Origin: Paenibacillus_S sp043945595
GTDB lineage: Bacteria > Bacillota > Bacilli > Paenibacillales > NBRC-103111
Assembly: GCF_043945595.1 (NCBI RefSeq)
Contig: NZ_JBIFNP010000001.1
Coordinates: 4,154,001-4,218,000, forward strand
Reading direction: 5' to 3'
Length of the DNA: 64,000 nt
Shown: piece by piece, positions 36,054 through 44,182 of the stretch
Layout: each line of letters starts with the position of its first letter
Numbering within the stretch: the first letter of the stretch is position 1
Notes under the pieces: generated by a model
Databases searched by the model: none
What the model saw: only the letters and a program-made list of their open reading frames with translations
What the model was told of the DNA's origin: nothing
Program-made: the position numbers and the translations under genes

Positions 36054-36793
36054 CTTTGATCGATTGCAAAATTTTCTTCTCCAGCCTGGATACCTGTACC
36101 TGAGAAATCCCTAGCCGGCTTGCCACCTCGGACTGCGTCTGATCGCGGAAATACCTTAAATACACGATCAGGCGTTCGCGTTCGTTCAAGCTGCCGATCG
36201 CTTCGTTCAACGCCAGCTTCTCAAACCATTTGTCCTGTCCTTCGTCGGCTATCTGATCCATCAACGTGATCGGATCGCCCTCATTCTCGAACACCGTTTC
36301 GTGAATCGAGGACAGCGGCTTGTTGGCTTCCTGCGCGAAAACCACATCCTCGGGAGAGATCTGCAGCTCTTCGGCCACTTCCTTGATGGTAGGCAGCCGC
36401 CCGTTACGCTTGGACAGCTCATCCTTCGTCTTGCGGATTTTGTTGGCAAGCTCCTTTAGCGAGCGGCTGACCTTCAACGTGCCGTCATCGCGCAGGAACC
36501 GCTGAATTTCCCCGATAATCATCGGTACGGCATAGGTAGAAAATTTCACATCGTAGGAAAGATCGAATTTGTCTACCGATTTCAACAGTCCGATGCAGCC
36601 AATCTGAAACAGGTCCTCCGCTTCATAGCCCCGGTTCAAAAAACGCTGCACGACGGACCAGCACCAGCCGGATGTTGCAGTTCACCAGCGTTTCTCTGGC
36701 GAGCGAATCTCCGGATTGGCTCAATGCAATAAGCCGCTTGACTTCCGTATCATCCAAATAGCTGTGGGAGGCATGCTTCAAATCGACATCCAT
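36037..36793 (-). CDS. sigF: RNA polymerase sigma-F factor (frameshifted in this sequence)
   Basis: Sigma-F is the first forespore-specific sigma factor. The ATG is preceded by AGGGG and opens MDVDLKHASHSYLDD. Region 2 (FLNRGYEAEDLFQIGCIGLL), region 3 and region 4 (SQVQVSRLEKKIL) are all present. The frame breaks near 36661: minus-strand CTGGTGCTGGTCC should be CTGGTGTGGTCC, and removing one C gives RLVWSVVQRFLNRG. The downstream frame alone starts only at 36651 and would lack region 1 and part of 2.1. It is the last gene of the operon. Confidence 0.93.
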
Positions 36794-36805
36794 AAGAATC
36801 GACCC

Positions 36806-37252
36806 CTAATTGAATAAAGCTTTTTTAGATTCAATTCGCTTTTTCATTTTGATTTTTGTACCGATCCCGACGGCCGTCGAAATTTCAATCTCATCCATGA
36901 AATTTTCCATGATCGTAAAGCCCATCCCCGAGCGCTCCAGCTCCGGCTTCGAGGTGTACAACGGCTGCTTGGCCAGCTCCAAATCATCGATGCCTTCGCC
37001 TTGATCCTCGATGGTCAAGTACACCGTATCTCCGTCCATTTCGGCAACAATCGTAACCGTCCCGTCCGGGCGGTTGTTATATCCGTGAATGATCGCGTTG
37101 GTTACCGCCTCCGACACGACGGTTTTCAAATCCGTCAGCTCATCCAATGTCGGGTCCAGCTGCGATACGAAAGCCGCCACGGTCACCCGGGCAAAGCCTT
37201 CGTTCTCCGAACGGCTCGCAAACTCCAGCTTCATAAAATTACGTTCACTCAT
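36806..37252 (-). CDS. spoIIAB: Anti-sigma-F factor and serine kinase SpoIIAB
   Basis: 148 residues, GHKL ATPase fold. SEAVTNAIIHGYNN near residue 48 is the N box, IEDQGEGI near 80 the G1 box and ERSGMGFTIM near 106 the G2 box. It holds sigma-F inactive and phosphorylates SpoIIAA. Its start overlaps the spoIIAA end by four bases. Confidence 0.97.
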   Translation of the reverse strand: MSERNFMKLEFASRSENEGFARVTVAAFVSQLDPTLDELTDLKTVVSEAVTNAIIHGYNNRPDGTVTIVAEMDGDTVYLTIEDQGEGIDDLELAKQPLYTSKPELERSGMGFTIMENFMDEIEISTAVGIGTKIKMKKRIESKKALFN

Positions 37253-37602
37253 GATACGACCTCCAAACTGGTGAGAGCTTGTCTTTCGTTATCTTGAATG
37301 GACAAAATTTTGAAAAGCCCCGACATTTCGAATAACCGGTAAACGGACGGATTCACGTCACAAACGACCATTTTGCCGCCCCGCGCCGTAATTTGCTTAT
37401 ACCGTCCCAGGATTACGCCCAGCCCGGAGCTGTCCATAAAGGACAAGTCCTTCAGGCTGAGAATAATATGGCTGGTATTGCCTTTTAACAAGGCGTCCTC
37501 CATACGGGTCTTCACAGCATCAGCCGTGTGATGGTCCAACTCGCCCTTCAGTCGCACGATTAAGGCTTTGCGATGTTGCTCCAGTTCAATATGCAGACTC
37601 AA
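37249..37602 (-). CDS. spoIIAA: Anti-anti-sigma factor SpoIIAA
   Basis: 117 residues, exactly the B. subtilis length, when read from the TTG eight bases after AAGGAG (MSLHIELEQ). A longer ATG-initiated frame exists upstream but lacks this match. The STAS domain has the regulatory serine at residue 58 in FMDSSGLG. Unphosphorylated SpoIIAA frees sigma-F from SpoIIAB. Confidence 0.96.
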   Translation of the reverse strand: MSLHIELEQHRKALIVRLKGELDHHTADAVKTRMEDALLKGNTSHIILSLKDLSFMDSSGLGVILGRYKQITARGGKMVVCDVNPSVYRLFEMSGLFKILSIQDNERQALTSLEVVS

Positions 37603-37633
37603 GCTGCTCACTCCTTCCCTTTCTTGCACACTC

Positions 37634-37661
37634 ATTTCTACGCGGGAATTCCCATTTCCTG
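37634..37661 (-). promoter_or_regulatory. Candidate sigma-H promoter of spoIIA
   Basis: On the minus strand CAGGAAAT (37654-37661) and GTAGAAAT (37634-37641) are 12 bases apart, close to the sigma-H consensus. It would start transcription about 25 bases before the spoIIAA TTG. Confidence 0.55.
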
Positions 37662-37665
37662 CCTC

Positions 37666-37714
37666 CCGACAAAACTAGAAGAAATGCGCTAGAATCAGAA
37701 GAAATGCGACAACT
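37666..37714 (-). promoter_or_regulatory. Possible Spo0A sites and a 12-base direct repeat upstream of spoIIA
   Basis: TTGTCGG and TTGTCGC (minus strand, near 37668-37676 and 37706-37712) resemble the Spo0A box TGTCGAA. AGAAGAAATGCG is repeated exactly at 37677-37688 and 37697-37708. B. subtilis spoIIA is activated by Spo0A from such upstream sites; occupancy here is inferred. Confidence 0.35.
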
Positions 37715-37745
37715 TTTACCGCCTCCGCGCGAGCGGGGCCCGGTG

Positions 37746-38927
37746 TCAGTCAATAAAGAACAGTTTTTTCGCCGTCCGCTTCGTCAAGGTCCACCAGCCT
37801 GCTTTTTTCACATCTACAGGCGATTCCAGCGGAAACTCCTTCAGCAGCTGATCGCCTTTATAGACGACGATTTTACCGATCGGCTGGCCGATGTTAACCG
37901 GCGCTTTCAGGTCCGGATTCAGCTGCACTTCATGCCGGATGCCGGATGCCTCGTCCCCTTTTTTCAGCAGCACGCCGTACTGGTGCGCAGCCGTCAAAGG
38001 TACCGTAGGCTGCTCGCCCTTGCTGATCTTCAGATCACCAAGCGCATCCCCGGTTTTAAAGATAGGGTAATTCGTATATTGAGAGAAAGCATAATCGAAC
38101 AGGCTCGACACTTCCGCATTCCGGGTCTTCGTATCCGGCTCGCCCATCACCACGCTGATCACGCGGAAATTATCGCGTTTGGCCGTCGCGGACAAGCAGA
38201 ATTTCGCTTCGCTCGTATATCCTGTTTTCAAGCCGTCTGCACCGCTGTAGAAGCGCACCAGCTTGTTCGTATTGACGAGCCAGAACGGCTTCGGCGTCTC
38301 CTTGCGCAGGTAATCCTGGTAGGTTCCCGTAAATTTGGTAATCTCCTCATGCTTCAGCAGCTCCTGAGACATCAAAGCGATGTCATAAGCCGAAGAAAAA
38401 TGATTTTCCGCCGGAAGCCCGTTGGGATTGGCGAAATGGGTATTCTTCAGGCCCAGCTGCTGCGCCTTGTCGTTCATCTGCTTGACAAAGCCCTGCTCGG
38501 AGCCTCCGAGCTTCTCGGCCATTGCCACCGACGCATCGTTGCCGGACGCCATCGCAATCCCCTTCAGCATATCCTGAACCGTCATCTCTTCTCCCGGCTC
38601 CAGGAAGATTTGCGAGCCCCCCATGGACGCTGCGTATTCGCTCGTACGGACCTTGTCGTCCATCTTGAGCTTGCCTTGATCGAGCGCCTCCATGACCAGC
38701 AGCATCGTCATAATCTTCGTGATACTGGCCGGCGGCAGCTTCGCGTCTTTATTTTTTTCAAAAATAACAGTCCCTGTATCCGCATCAATAACTACCGCGG
38801 AGGTTGCATTCGGCGCCAAATCCACCGCTTGCTCCGGTGCTTTCTTCTCCTCCGCGAACACTGCCGGAACGAGCAGAGCGCAAATAAGCTGAATGGATAC
38901 GAATAGCTTCACGACTTTGTTGAGCAT
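37746..38927 (-). CDS. dacF: D-alanyl-D-alanine carboxypeptidase DacF
   Basis: 393 residues from the ATG after GGAGGGG. A signal peptide ends near VFAEEK. SITK (SxxK, near residue 60), SGND (SxN, near 118) and KTG (in DGLKTGY near 220) are the active-site motifs. Its position ahead of spoIIAA identifies it as the forespore DacF rather than DacB. Confidence 0.93.
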   Translation of the reverse strand: MLNKVVKLFVSIQLICALLVPAVFAEEKKAPEQAVDLAPNATSAVVIDADTGTVIFEKNKDAKLPPASITKIMTMLLVMEALDQGKLKMDDKVRTSEYAASMGGSQIFLEPGEEMTVQDMLKGIAMASGNDASVAMAEKLGGSEQGFVKQMNDKAQQLGLKNTHFANPNGLPAENHFSSAYDIALMSQELLKHEEITKFTGTYQDYLRKETPKPFWLVNTNKLVRFYSGADGLKTGYTSEAKFCLSATAKRDNFRVISVVMGEPDTKTRNAEVSSLFDYAFSQYTNYPIFKTGDALGDLKISKGEQPTVPLTAAHQYGVLLKKGDEASGIRHEVQLNPDLKAPVNIGQPIGKIVVYKGDQLLKEFPLESPVDVKKAGWWTLTKRTAKKLFFID

Positions 38928-39018
38928 AGCTGTTCTTTCCCCTCCAAAATAAGTTAGTTGCCTGCTTATCAGTGTGGACGAATTCCCTGCAAAATATTCC
39001 AGTTCAGGCGACAAAAAG

Positions 39019-39049
39019 AAAAAATCCGGAAGGCTTCAAGCCTCCCGGA
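39019..39049 (-). terminator. Terminator after pdp
   Basis: TCCGGGAGGC and GCCTTCCGGA pair around TTGAA, followed by six T on the minus strand. Confidence 0.85.
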
Positions 39050-39080
39050 TAAGTATTCGTGAAGTATTTTATTAAAATAG

Positions 39081-40412
39081 CTATACCATTTGTACCCCTT
39101 GCTTGGTCACAACTGCATAAACCAGCTTCGTCCTAGGCACCTCGTCTGCGCTGAAAGCAAACGCTTCGCGGATCTGCTGCGTCATTTCCTCCGTGAACAT
39201 CGGCTCGTTGCGGTTCAAGTGCAGCTCAGCAAGCGGCTCACCGGCTTCGACGCGGTCCCCGACCTTCTTCTTCAGCACGATGCCCACGGCCAGATCGATC
39301 TTGTCTTCCTTGGTCGCTCTGCCGGCCCCCATCATCATCGCCGTGATTCCCAAGGATTCCGCGTCGATATGGGATACGATGCCGTCATCCAAAGCAAGCA
39401 CAGGGATTTGATACTCCGCTGCCGGCAGCAGCTCCAGGCGGTCCACCGCCGCTGCATCGCCGCCCTGGGCGGCGACAAGCTGCTTCAGCTTCTCCGTGCC
39501 CAGCCCTTCCTGCAGCATCCGCTCCGCCAGCGCCCGGGCTTCATCATAAGAGGCAGCCTTGCCGCCCAGCTGGATCATGTGGGCGCCAAGGACCAAACAA
39601 AGCTCCTGCAAATCCTCCGGTCCCTGGCCCTTCAAGGTGTCAATCGCTTCGCGTACCTCCAGCGCATTGCCTATCGCTAGTCCCAGCGGTTCATCCATAT
39701 TCGTAATGACGGCTACCGTCTCGCGTCCTACCTGTTCTCCTATGTCCACCATCGCTTTGGCAAGCTGGATGGATTCATTTAATGATTTCATAAACGCCCC
39801 GCTGCCGGTTTTCACATCCAGCACGATAGCGTCGGCGCCTGAGGCGATTTTTTTGCTCATCACGGAGCTTGCGATCAATGGAATCGATTCGACGGTTCCC
39901 GTCACGTCTCTCAGAGCGTACAGCTTCTTGTCGGCAGGCGTCATGTTGCCTGACTGGCCGATGACGGATACGCCGATGCTTTTCACCTGCTCAAGAAACC
40001 GCTCCTTGGTCAGCTCGATCTCAAAGCCGGGCAGCGCCTCCAATTTATCGATCGTCCCGCCTGTATGTCCCAGGCCTCTGCCGGACATTTTCGCGACAGG
40101 CACACCCGCCGCCGCTACCAGCGGCCCCAAAATGAGGGTCGTCGTATCTCCTACGCCCCCCGTGCTGTGCTTGTCTACCTTCACACCCGGAATCGAGCTC
40201 AAATCCGCCTGATCGCCCGAGCGAGCCATCGCCATCGTTAAGTCGGCCGTTTCCTTCGCGGTCATCCCGTTGAAATAGACAGCCATCGCCCATGCGGACA
40301 TCTGGTAGTCCGGTATTTCCCCGCGGGTGTAGCCCTGAATGAGAAATTCGATTTCATCGGCCGATAAGGTTTCCCCGTCCCGTTTTTTTTGAATGATATC
40401 CACTGTTCTCAT
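39081..40412 (-). CDS. pdp: Pyrimidine-nucleoside phosphorylase
   Basis: 443 residues. VDKHSTGGVGDTTTL near residue 79 binds phosphate, and KMSGRGLGHTGGTIDKLE near 108 is the family signature. The substrate-binding Arg is in YALRDVTGTVES near 168. It cleaves uridine and thymidine-type nucleosides. A separate transcript between the cupredoxin gene and dacF. Confidence 0.96.
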   Translation of the reverse strand: MRTVDIIQKKRDGETLSADEIEFLIQGYTRGEIPDYQMSAWAMAVYFNGMTAKETADLTMAMARSGDQADLSSIPGVKVDKHSTGGVGDTTTLILGPLVAAAGVPVAKMSGRGLGHTGGTIDKLEALPGFEIELTKERFLEQVKSIGVSVIGQSGNMTPADKKLYALRDVTGTVESIPLIASSVMSKKIASGADAIVLDVKTGSGAFMKSLNESIQLAKAMVDIGEQVGRETVAVITNMDEPLGLAIGNALEVREAIDTLKGQGPEDLQELCLVLGAHMIQLGGKAASYDEARALAERMLQEGLGTEKLKQLVAAQGGDAAAVDRLELLPAAEYQIPVLALDDGIVSHIDAESLGITAMMMGAGRATKEDKIDLAVGIVLKKKVGDRVEAGEPLAELHLNRNEPMFTEEMTQQIREAFAFSADEVPRTKLVYAVVTKQGVQMV

Positions 40413-40553
40413 GGGTTTCCTCCGATCCTGGGTCTATTGCGTCCTGCTGGCAAATCCGGCATTGTCACAACTTTCCAGCCTGGCTGAATCCATTTTATCA
40501 TAAATGGGATTACGCTGCCTAATTGTATCCCGGCCAATTACATCCCCCGCTAA

Positions 40554-40584
40554 CAAAAAAATCCTGCCGAGCATGCCCGGCAGG
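40554..40584 (-). terminator. Terminator after the cupredoxin gene
   Basis: CCTGCCGGGCATGCTCGGCAGG on the minus strand is a near-perfect hairpin, followed by ATTTTTTT. Confidence 0.85.
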
Positions 40585-40614
40585 CGGAGAGAACCGTTCA
40601 GGTTCTCATGGTTT

Positions 40615-40992
40615 TTATTGAACTACCAGTTTCGTTTTCATTTCGGCATGCCCTGGACCGCAAGGCAGCACACAGTGTACTTCGTAAGTGCCCGGTTTGT
40701 CAAAAGTGACGTCAGCGGATTTGTTCGTTCCGTCCAGCTTCACGTTCAAGCCCACGATTTCCATGGCATGAAGGCCTTCTTTGTTCTGGAACGTAACCGT
40801 TACTTTCTCGCCAGCTTTCACTGTATATTCAGGCTTGTCGAACTGGTAGTTCGATGCCACGAATTTCAATTGTGGTCCGGCTTTAGCTTCCTTCGCCATT
40901 TCGGCTTGACGTTCGCTTACATTTTGGAACAAAACCCCCGCGCCTAACAAACAGGCTACGATAAACAAAGTAAACATGATCCACTTTTGCAT
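40615..40992 (-). CDS. Membrane-anchored cupredoxin with a CuA-type site
   Basis: 125 residues, start after GGGGGA. A single N-terminal membrane helix (residues 5-24) is followed by a beta-barrel. HAMEIV near residue 75 gives the first His ligand. HCVLPCGPGHAEM near 106 is C-x3-C-x3-H-x2-M, the same spacing as the binuclear CuA site of cytochrome oxidase subunit II. It lacks the two-helix hairpin of subunit II and no oxidase gene is next to it. It may carry electrons or handle copper outside the membrane; inference. Confidence 0.88.
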   Translation of the reverse strand: MQKWIMFTLFIVACLLGAGVLFQNVSERQAEMAKEAKAGPQLKFVASNYQFDKPEYTVKAGEKVTVTFQNKEGLHAMEIVGLNVKLDGTNKSADVTFDKPGTYEVHCVLPCGPGHAEMKTKLVVQ

Positions 40993-41155
40993 TGGAAAAA
41001 TCCCCCTTACAGTTTTACCATCAGACGTATAGCTACATTGTACATAATCAAGCCAGCTTTACCTATTCCTTTTCAGGGCGTTCCGGTGAAAAATTTGTGA
41101 CAATTTTGTCCAAGATTTGTACCTTAGCCATTTTATCATAACTTTTATAAAAACA

Positions 41156-41190
41156 AAAATCTCCTTTTCGCTTGCGGCGGCAAGGAGATT
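41156..41190 (-). terminator. Terminator after the YvyF-like gene
   Basis: AATCTCCTT and AAGGAGATT form the stem; T-rich sequence follows on the minus strand. Confidence 0.8.
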
Positions 41191-41200
41191 CCACTCAATT

Positions 41201-41611
41201 TTAGCAGCGGTGAAGGCGGCTGCGGTAGCCGATCCCCGCCGATTGGGCGGCTGCCGGCTCTTTAGGCTGCAGCTCCCGAATCTCCCGCGCCAGACGGGTG
41301 CTGCAAGGGAAGCACAGCTTTTGATGGCGGATCGGGGCCCCGCAGCTGTCGCACGGGTAGGATAAATTCGGATAATCGTTAATCGAGAGTCTCTTCGATT
41401 TGATCCATTCGGTGATAAGCTGAACCGATACCCCGGTAGCCTGACGCAGCTCTTCGGTCGTTGCCTTGCGGTGACTGCGCAAATAGGTATAGCACGTATC
41501 CAAATCATTGTCCAAAGCACGCATACAATCCATGCACAGATTTCGTATATTCTTCTGATATACTTTACCGCAGCAAGGACAATTGGCCACTGCCAGAATG
41601 CTCATACTCAT
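41201..41611 (-). CDS. yvyF: YvyF-like flagellar-operon family protein
   Basis: About 136 residues from an ATG after GGGGAAG; a second ATG two codons on is equally possible. CPCCGKVY and CMDC form an N-terminal zinc ribbon. A helix-turn-helix-like part, TTEELRQATGVSVQLITEWI, lies near residue 50. CDSCGAPI and CFPC form a second ribbon. The pattern matches the YvyF (TIGR03826-type) family usually found beside flgM. Here no flagellar gene is adjacent. Confidence 0.75.
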   Translation of the reverse strand: MSMSILAVANCPCCGKVYQKNIRNLCMDCMRALDNDLDTCYTYLRSHRKATTEELRQATGVSVQLITEWIKSKRLSINDYPNLSYPCDSCGAPIRHQKLCFPCSTRLAREIRELQPKEPAAAQSAGIGYRSRLHRC

Positions 41612-41722
41612 CACTTCCCCGTCTGACAATTAGTTCGTTGTGCCTAATTATATCATGATCTTCTTTAGTAGGTAAGGCCCATTTCTCAAAATTTGTTAAG
41701 ATTTTCACATTTTTCTTTTCAT

Positions 41723-41752
41723 GTATATGAAGACATTGAAGCAACCACAATA
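41723..41752 (+). promoter_or_regulatory. Candidate sigma-G promoter for the 26-residue gene
   Basis: GTATA (41723-41727) and CACAATA (41746-41752) are 18 bases apart. The first matches GHATR and the second CATWMTA with one mismatch. The predicted start would fall just before the GGAGGTG ribosome site. Confidence 0.45.
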
Positions 41753-41773
41753 AAACCGATGGAGGTGACAGCA

Positions 41774-41854
41774 ATGTCTGACAAGCAGCAAGGTCATGCG
41801 AACCAAAACACAACAACCCGCACCAGCGATAAAGGCGCCAAAAAGTCCAAATAA
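41774..41854 (+). CDS. 26-residue basic, hydrophilic small protein (possible spore protein)
   Basis: An ATG six bases after a strong GGAGGTG site opens MSDKQQGHANQNTTTRTSDK and ends GAKKSK. The product is rich in Lys, Thr, Ser, Asn and Gln and has no hydrophobic stretch. It lies between a candidate sigma-G promoter and a strong terminator and is well separated from its neighbours. The composition is like minor small acid-soluble spore proteins, but I cannot place it in a named Ssp family. Confidence 0.65.
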   Translation: MSDKQQGHANQNTTTRTSDKGAKKSK

Positions 41855-41871
41855 TCTTATAGGACTCAACG

Positions 41872-41920
41872 AAAAAAAAGACTGTTCGGCTCCCCGGAAG
41901 GAGCGAACAGTCTTTCCTTT
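41872..41920. terminator. Bidirectional terminator after the 26-residue gene and punA
   Basis: AAAGACTGTTCG is inverted at the far side of the loop. Eight T follow on the minus strand and TTTCCTTTT on the plus strand, between convergent genes. Confidence 0.88.
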
Positions 41921-41943
41921 TGCCTGAAGGCGGCGGGCATCCG

Positions 41944-42774
41944 TCAGCCCAATTTGCTGACGATCCCCAGAATCAGCTTCAAAAATTTAGGCTTCACGCG
42001 CTCCGTCGTCTCCATGACTTCCTCATGGGACAACGGCTGATCGAGAATGCCTGCAGCCATATTGCTGATGCAGGAGAAGCCCAATACTTCGATGCCTGCG
42101 TGGCGAGCTACAATGACCTCCGCGACCGTCGACATCCCTACCGCGTCCGCTCCGAGCGTGCGCATCATGCGGATCTCGGCCGGCGTTTCATACGACGGAC
42201 CCAAGAGACCGATATAAACGCCTTCCTGCAGCTTGACCCCCTGCTCTGCAGCTACATCCTTCGCCACTTGGCGCAGCTTGCGGCTGTACGCCTCCGACAT
42301 GTCAGGGAAGCGGGCGCCGAGCTCGTTGAAGTTCGGTCCGATCAGCGGGTTTCGGGATGTAAAGTTGATGTGATCCTTGATCACCATCAAATCGCCGACC
42401 TCATACGAAGTATTCACCCCGCCGGCGGCATTCGTCACGAGCAGCGTCTTGACCCCCAGCTCCTTCATCACACGGACAGGGAAGGAGACTACCTCCACTC
42501 CGTAGCCTTCATACATATGAAAACGGCCCTTCATCAGCAGCACATGCTTGCCTTGAATGGTGCCGAGCAGCAGCTCGCCCGCATGTCCTTCCACGGTGGA
42601 CACCGGGAAATGCGGGATGCTGTCATAAGTAATGACCTTCGCATTCTCAACGAGGTCCGCAATCACGCCCAAGCCTGAGCCGAGAATGAGGCCGATCTCC
42701 GGCGCTGTCGGGTACTGCTCCTTTATGTAGGCCGCCGCCTCTTGAATTTTGGTTATCAGATTGCTGTTCTCCAT
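41944..42774 (-). CDS. punA: Purine-nucleoside phosphorylase
   Basis: 276 residues from the ATG eight bases after GGGGGA. IGLILGSGLG near residue 26 is the phosphate loop, VEGHAGELLLG near 60 and VTNAAGGVNTSYEVGDLM near 112 are trimeric-PNP signatures, and MSTVAEVIVARH near 222 closes the purine site. It follows deoB (drm-pupG order in B. subtilis). Confidence 0.96.
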   Translation of the reverse strand: MENSNLITKIQEAAAYIKEQYPTAPEIGLILGSGLGVIADLVENAKVITYDSIPHFPVSTVEGHAGELLLGTIQGKHVLLMKGRFHMYEGYGVEVVSFPVRVMKELGVKTLLVTNAAGGVNTSYEVGDLMVIKDHINFTSRNPLIGPNFNELGARFPDMSEAYSRKLRQVAKDVAAEQGVKLQEGVYIGLLGPSYETPAEIRMMRTLGADAVGMSTVAEVIVARHAGIEVLGFSCISNMAAGILDQPLSHEEVMETTERVKPKFLKLILGIVSKLG

Positions 42775-42813
42775 CCATTCATTCCCCCTTATCAAGTGAA
42801 AAACGATTAAGTA

Positions 42814-43986
42814 TTATATCAGCGGCAAGAAACTAACCCCGTTGCCGGTCGAAGCCGTGCCGAAATTATCCGCGATCGTCGCCCCGACGTCCGCGAAGGT
42901 AGCCCTGATCCCAAGCGGGTGCGGCTGGGTCGTTCCCGGGCTGTAGACCAATAACGGCACATACTCGCGCGTATGATCGGTCCCGGGATGCACGGGATCA
43001 TTGCCGTGATCCGCCGTCAGGATCAGCAGATCCTCCGGCTCAAGCTGTTCCATCAGCTTGGGCAGCCAGGCGTCGAACTCCATCAAGGCATTCGCATAGC
43101 CGGCAGTATCTCTCCTGTGGCCGTATAACGAATCGAAATCGACCAGATTGGTGAACAGCAGCCCTTGGAACGGCTGCCCCAGCTGCTCGATCGTCGCTTG
43201 AATGCCGTCGAGGTTGCTTTTGGTCGGCCGGGATTTCGTTACCCCTTCGCCGGAAAAAATATCATTGATTTTGCCGACAGCGATACAGTCCAGTCCCGCA
43301 TCCTTCAAATAATTCATTACCGTCGGCACCGGCGGCTTCACCGCGTAGTCGTGGCGGTTGGGCGTTCTTTTGAACGCTCCGGGCTCTCCGACATAAGGAC
43401 GGGCGATAACGCGCCCTACGGCATAAGGATCGTCCAGCGTCAGCCTGCGGGCGATTTCACAAGCGTTGTACAGCTCCTCCAGCGGGATAATCTCCTCATG
43501 GGCGGCCAGCTGAAATACACTGTCGGCGGACGTATACACGATCCATGTCCCGGTCTTCATCTGTTCTTCCCCAAGCTCATCGAGAATCTCCGTTCCCGAG
43601 GCCGGCTTATTGCCGATGACCTTCCGTCCCGTTTCCTTCTCGAAGCGTTCAATCAGCTCGGTAGGAAATCCGTCGGGAAACACATTGAAAGGGATCTCCA
43701 CCTTCAAGCCCATAATTTCCCAATGGCCTGTCATCGTATCTTTGCCGACCGAGGCCTCAGCCATTTTTCCATAGGATGCCAGCGGCTGGCCTACGGGAGC
43801 AATACCTTGCAGCGGAGCAATATTGCCCAAGCCGAGCTGCTGCAAATTCGGCAGTTCAAAGGAGGCATTCGTCTCGGCGATATGACCCAGCGTATGAGCG
43901 CCGGCATCGCCGAAGGCAGGAGCATCGGGCAGCTCGCCAATGCCTACGCTGTCCAGAACGATCAAACAAATGCGTTGAAATCTCAA
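42814..43986 (-). CDS. deoB: Phosphopentomutase
   Basis: About 390 residues. GGAGG is nine bases from a TTG (MRFQRICLIVLDSVG) and only three from an ATG two codons earlier, so TTG is preferred. The alkaline-phosphatase-like metal site includes LDSVGIGELPDA, KDTMTGHWE near 84 and ILTADHGNDP near 322. It interconverts (deoxy)ribose 1- and 5-phosphates released by punA and pdp. Confidence 0.95.
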   Translation of the reverse strand: MRFQRICLIVLDSVGIGELPDAPAFGDAGAHTLGHIAETNASFELPNLQQLGLGNIAPLQGIAPVGQPLASYGKMAEASVGKDTMTGHWEIMGLKVEIPFNVFPDGFPTELIERFEKETGRKVIGNKPASGTEILDELGEEQMKTGTWIVYTSADSVFQLAAHEEIIPLEELYNACEIARRLTLDDPYAVGRVIARPYVGEPGAFKRTPNRHDYAVKPPVPTVMNYLKDAGLDCIAVGKINDIFSGEGVTKSRPTKSNLDGIQATIEQLGQPFQGLLFTNLVDFDSLYGHRRDTAGYANALMEFDAWLPKLMEQLEPEDLLILTADHGNDPVHPGTDHTREYVPLLVYSPGTTQPHPLGIRATFADVGATIADNFGTASTGNGVSFLPLI

Positions 43987-44091
43987 GATCATGCACCTCC
44001 TGTTGGATCCATCCATCTTTTGCTATTATCGCAAAAGCGGTACGGGTTTGCAAAGCACCGCCGCAAAGTTTTCACACCTGGAAACAAGAGC

Positions 44092-44129
44092 GAAAAAGAA
44101 AGCCTGCCCTTGTAACAGAGCAAGCTTCC
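44092..44129 (-). terminator. Terminator after xerD
   Basis: GGAAGCTTGC and GCAGGCTTTC pair over ten bases on the minus strand, followed by TTTTTC. Confidence 0.75.
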
Positions 44130-44182
44130 TTCACCTCTTGCATGACAAATCCAATATGTACTGGCGAGCCCCGGCGCAGCCG

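Noticed and set aside
36037..36651. Naturally short sigma factor of 204 residues
   Set aside because: The upstream bases encode the matching sigma-F N-terminus in another frame, so it is a frameshifted full-length sigF.
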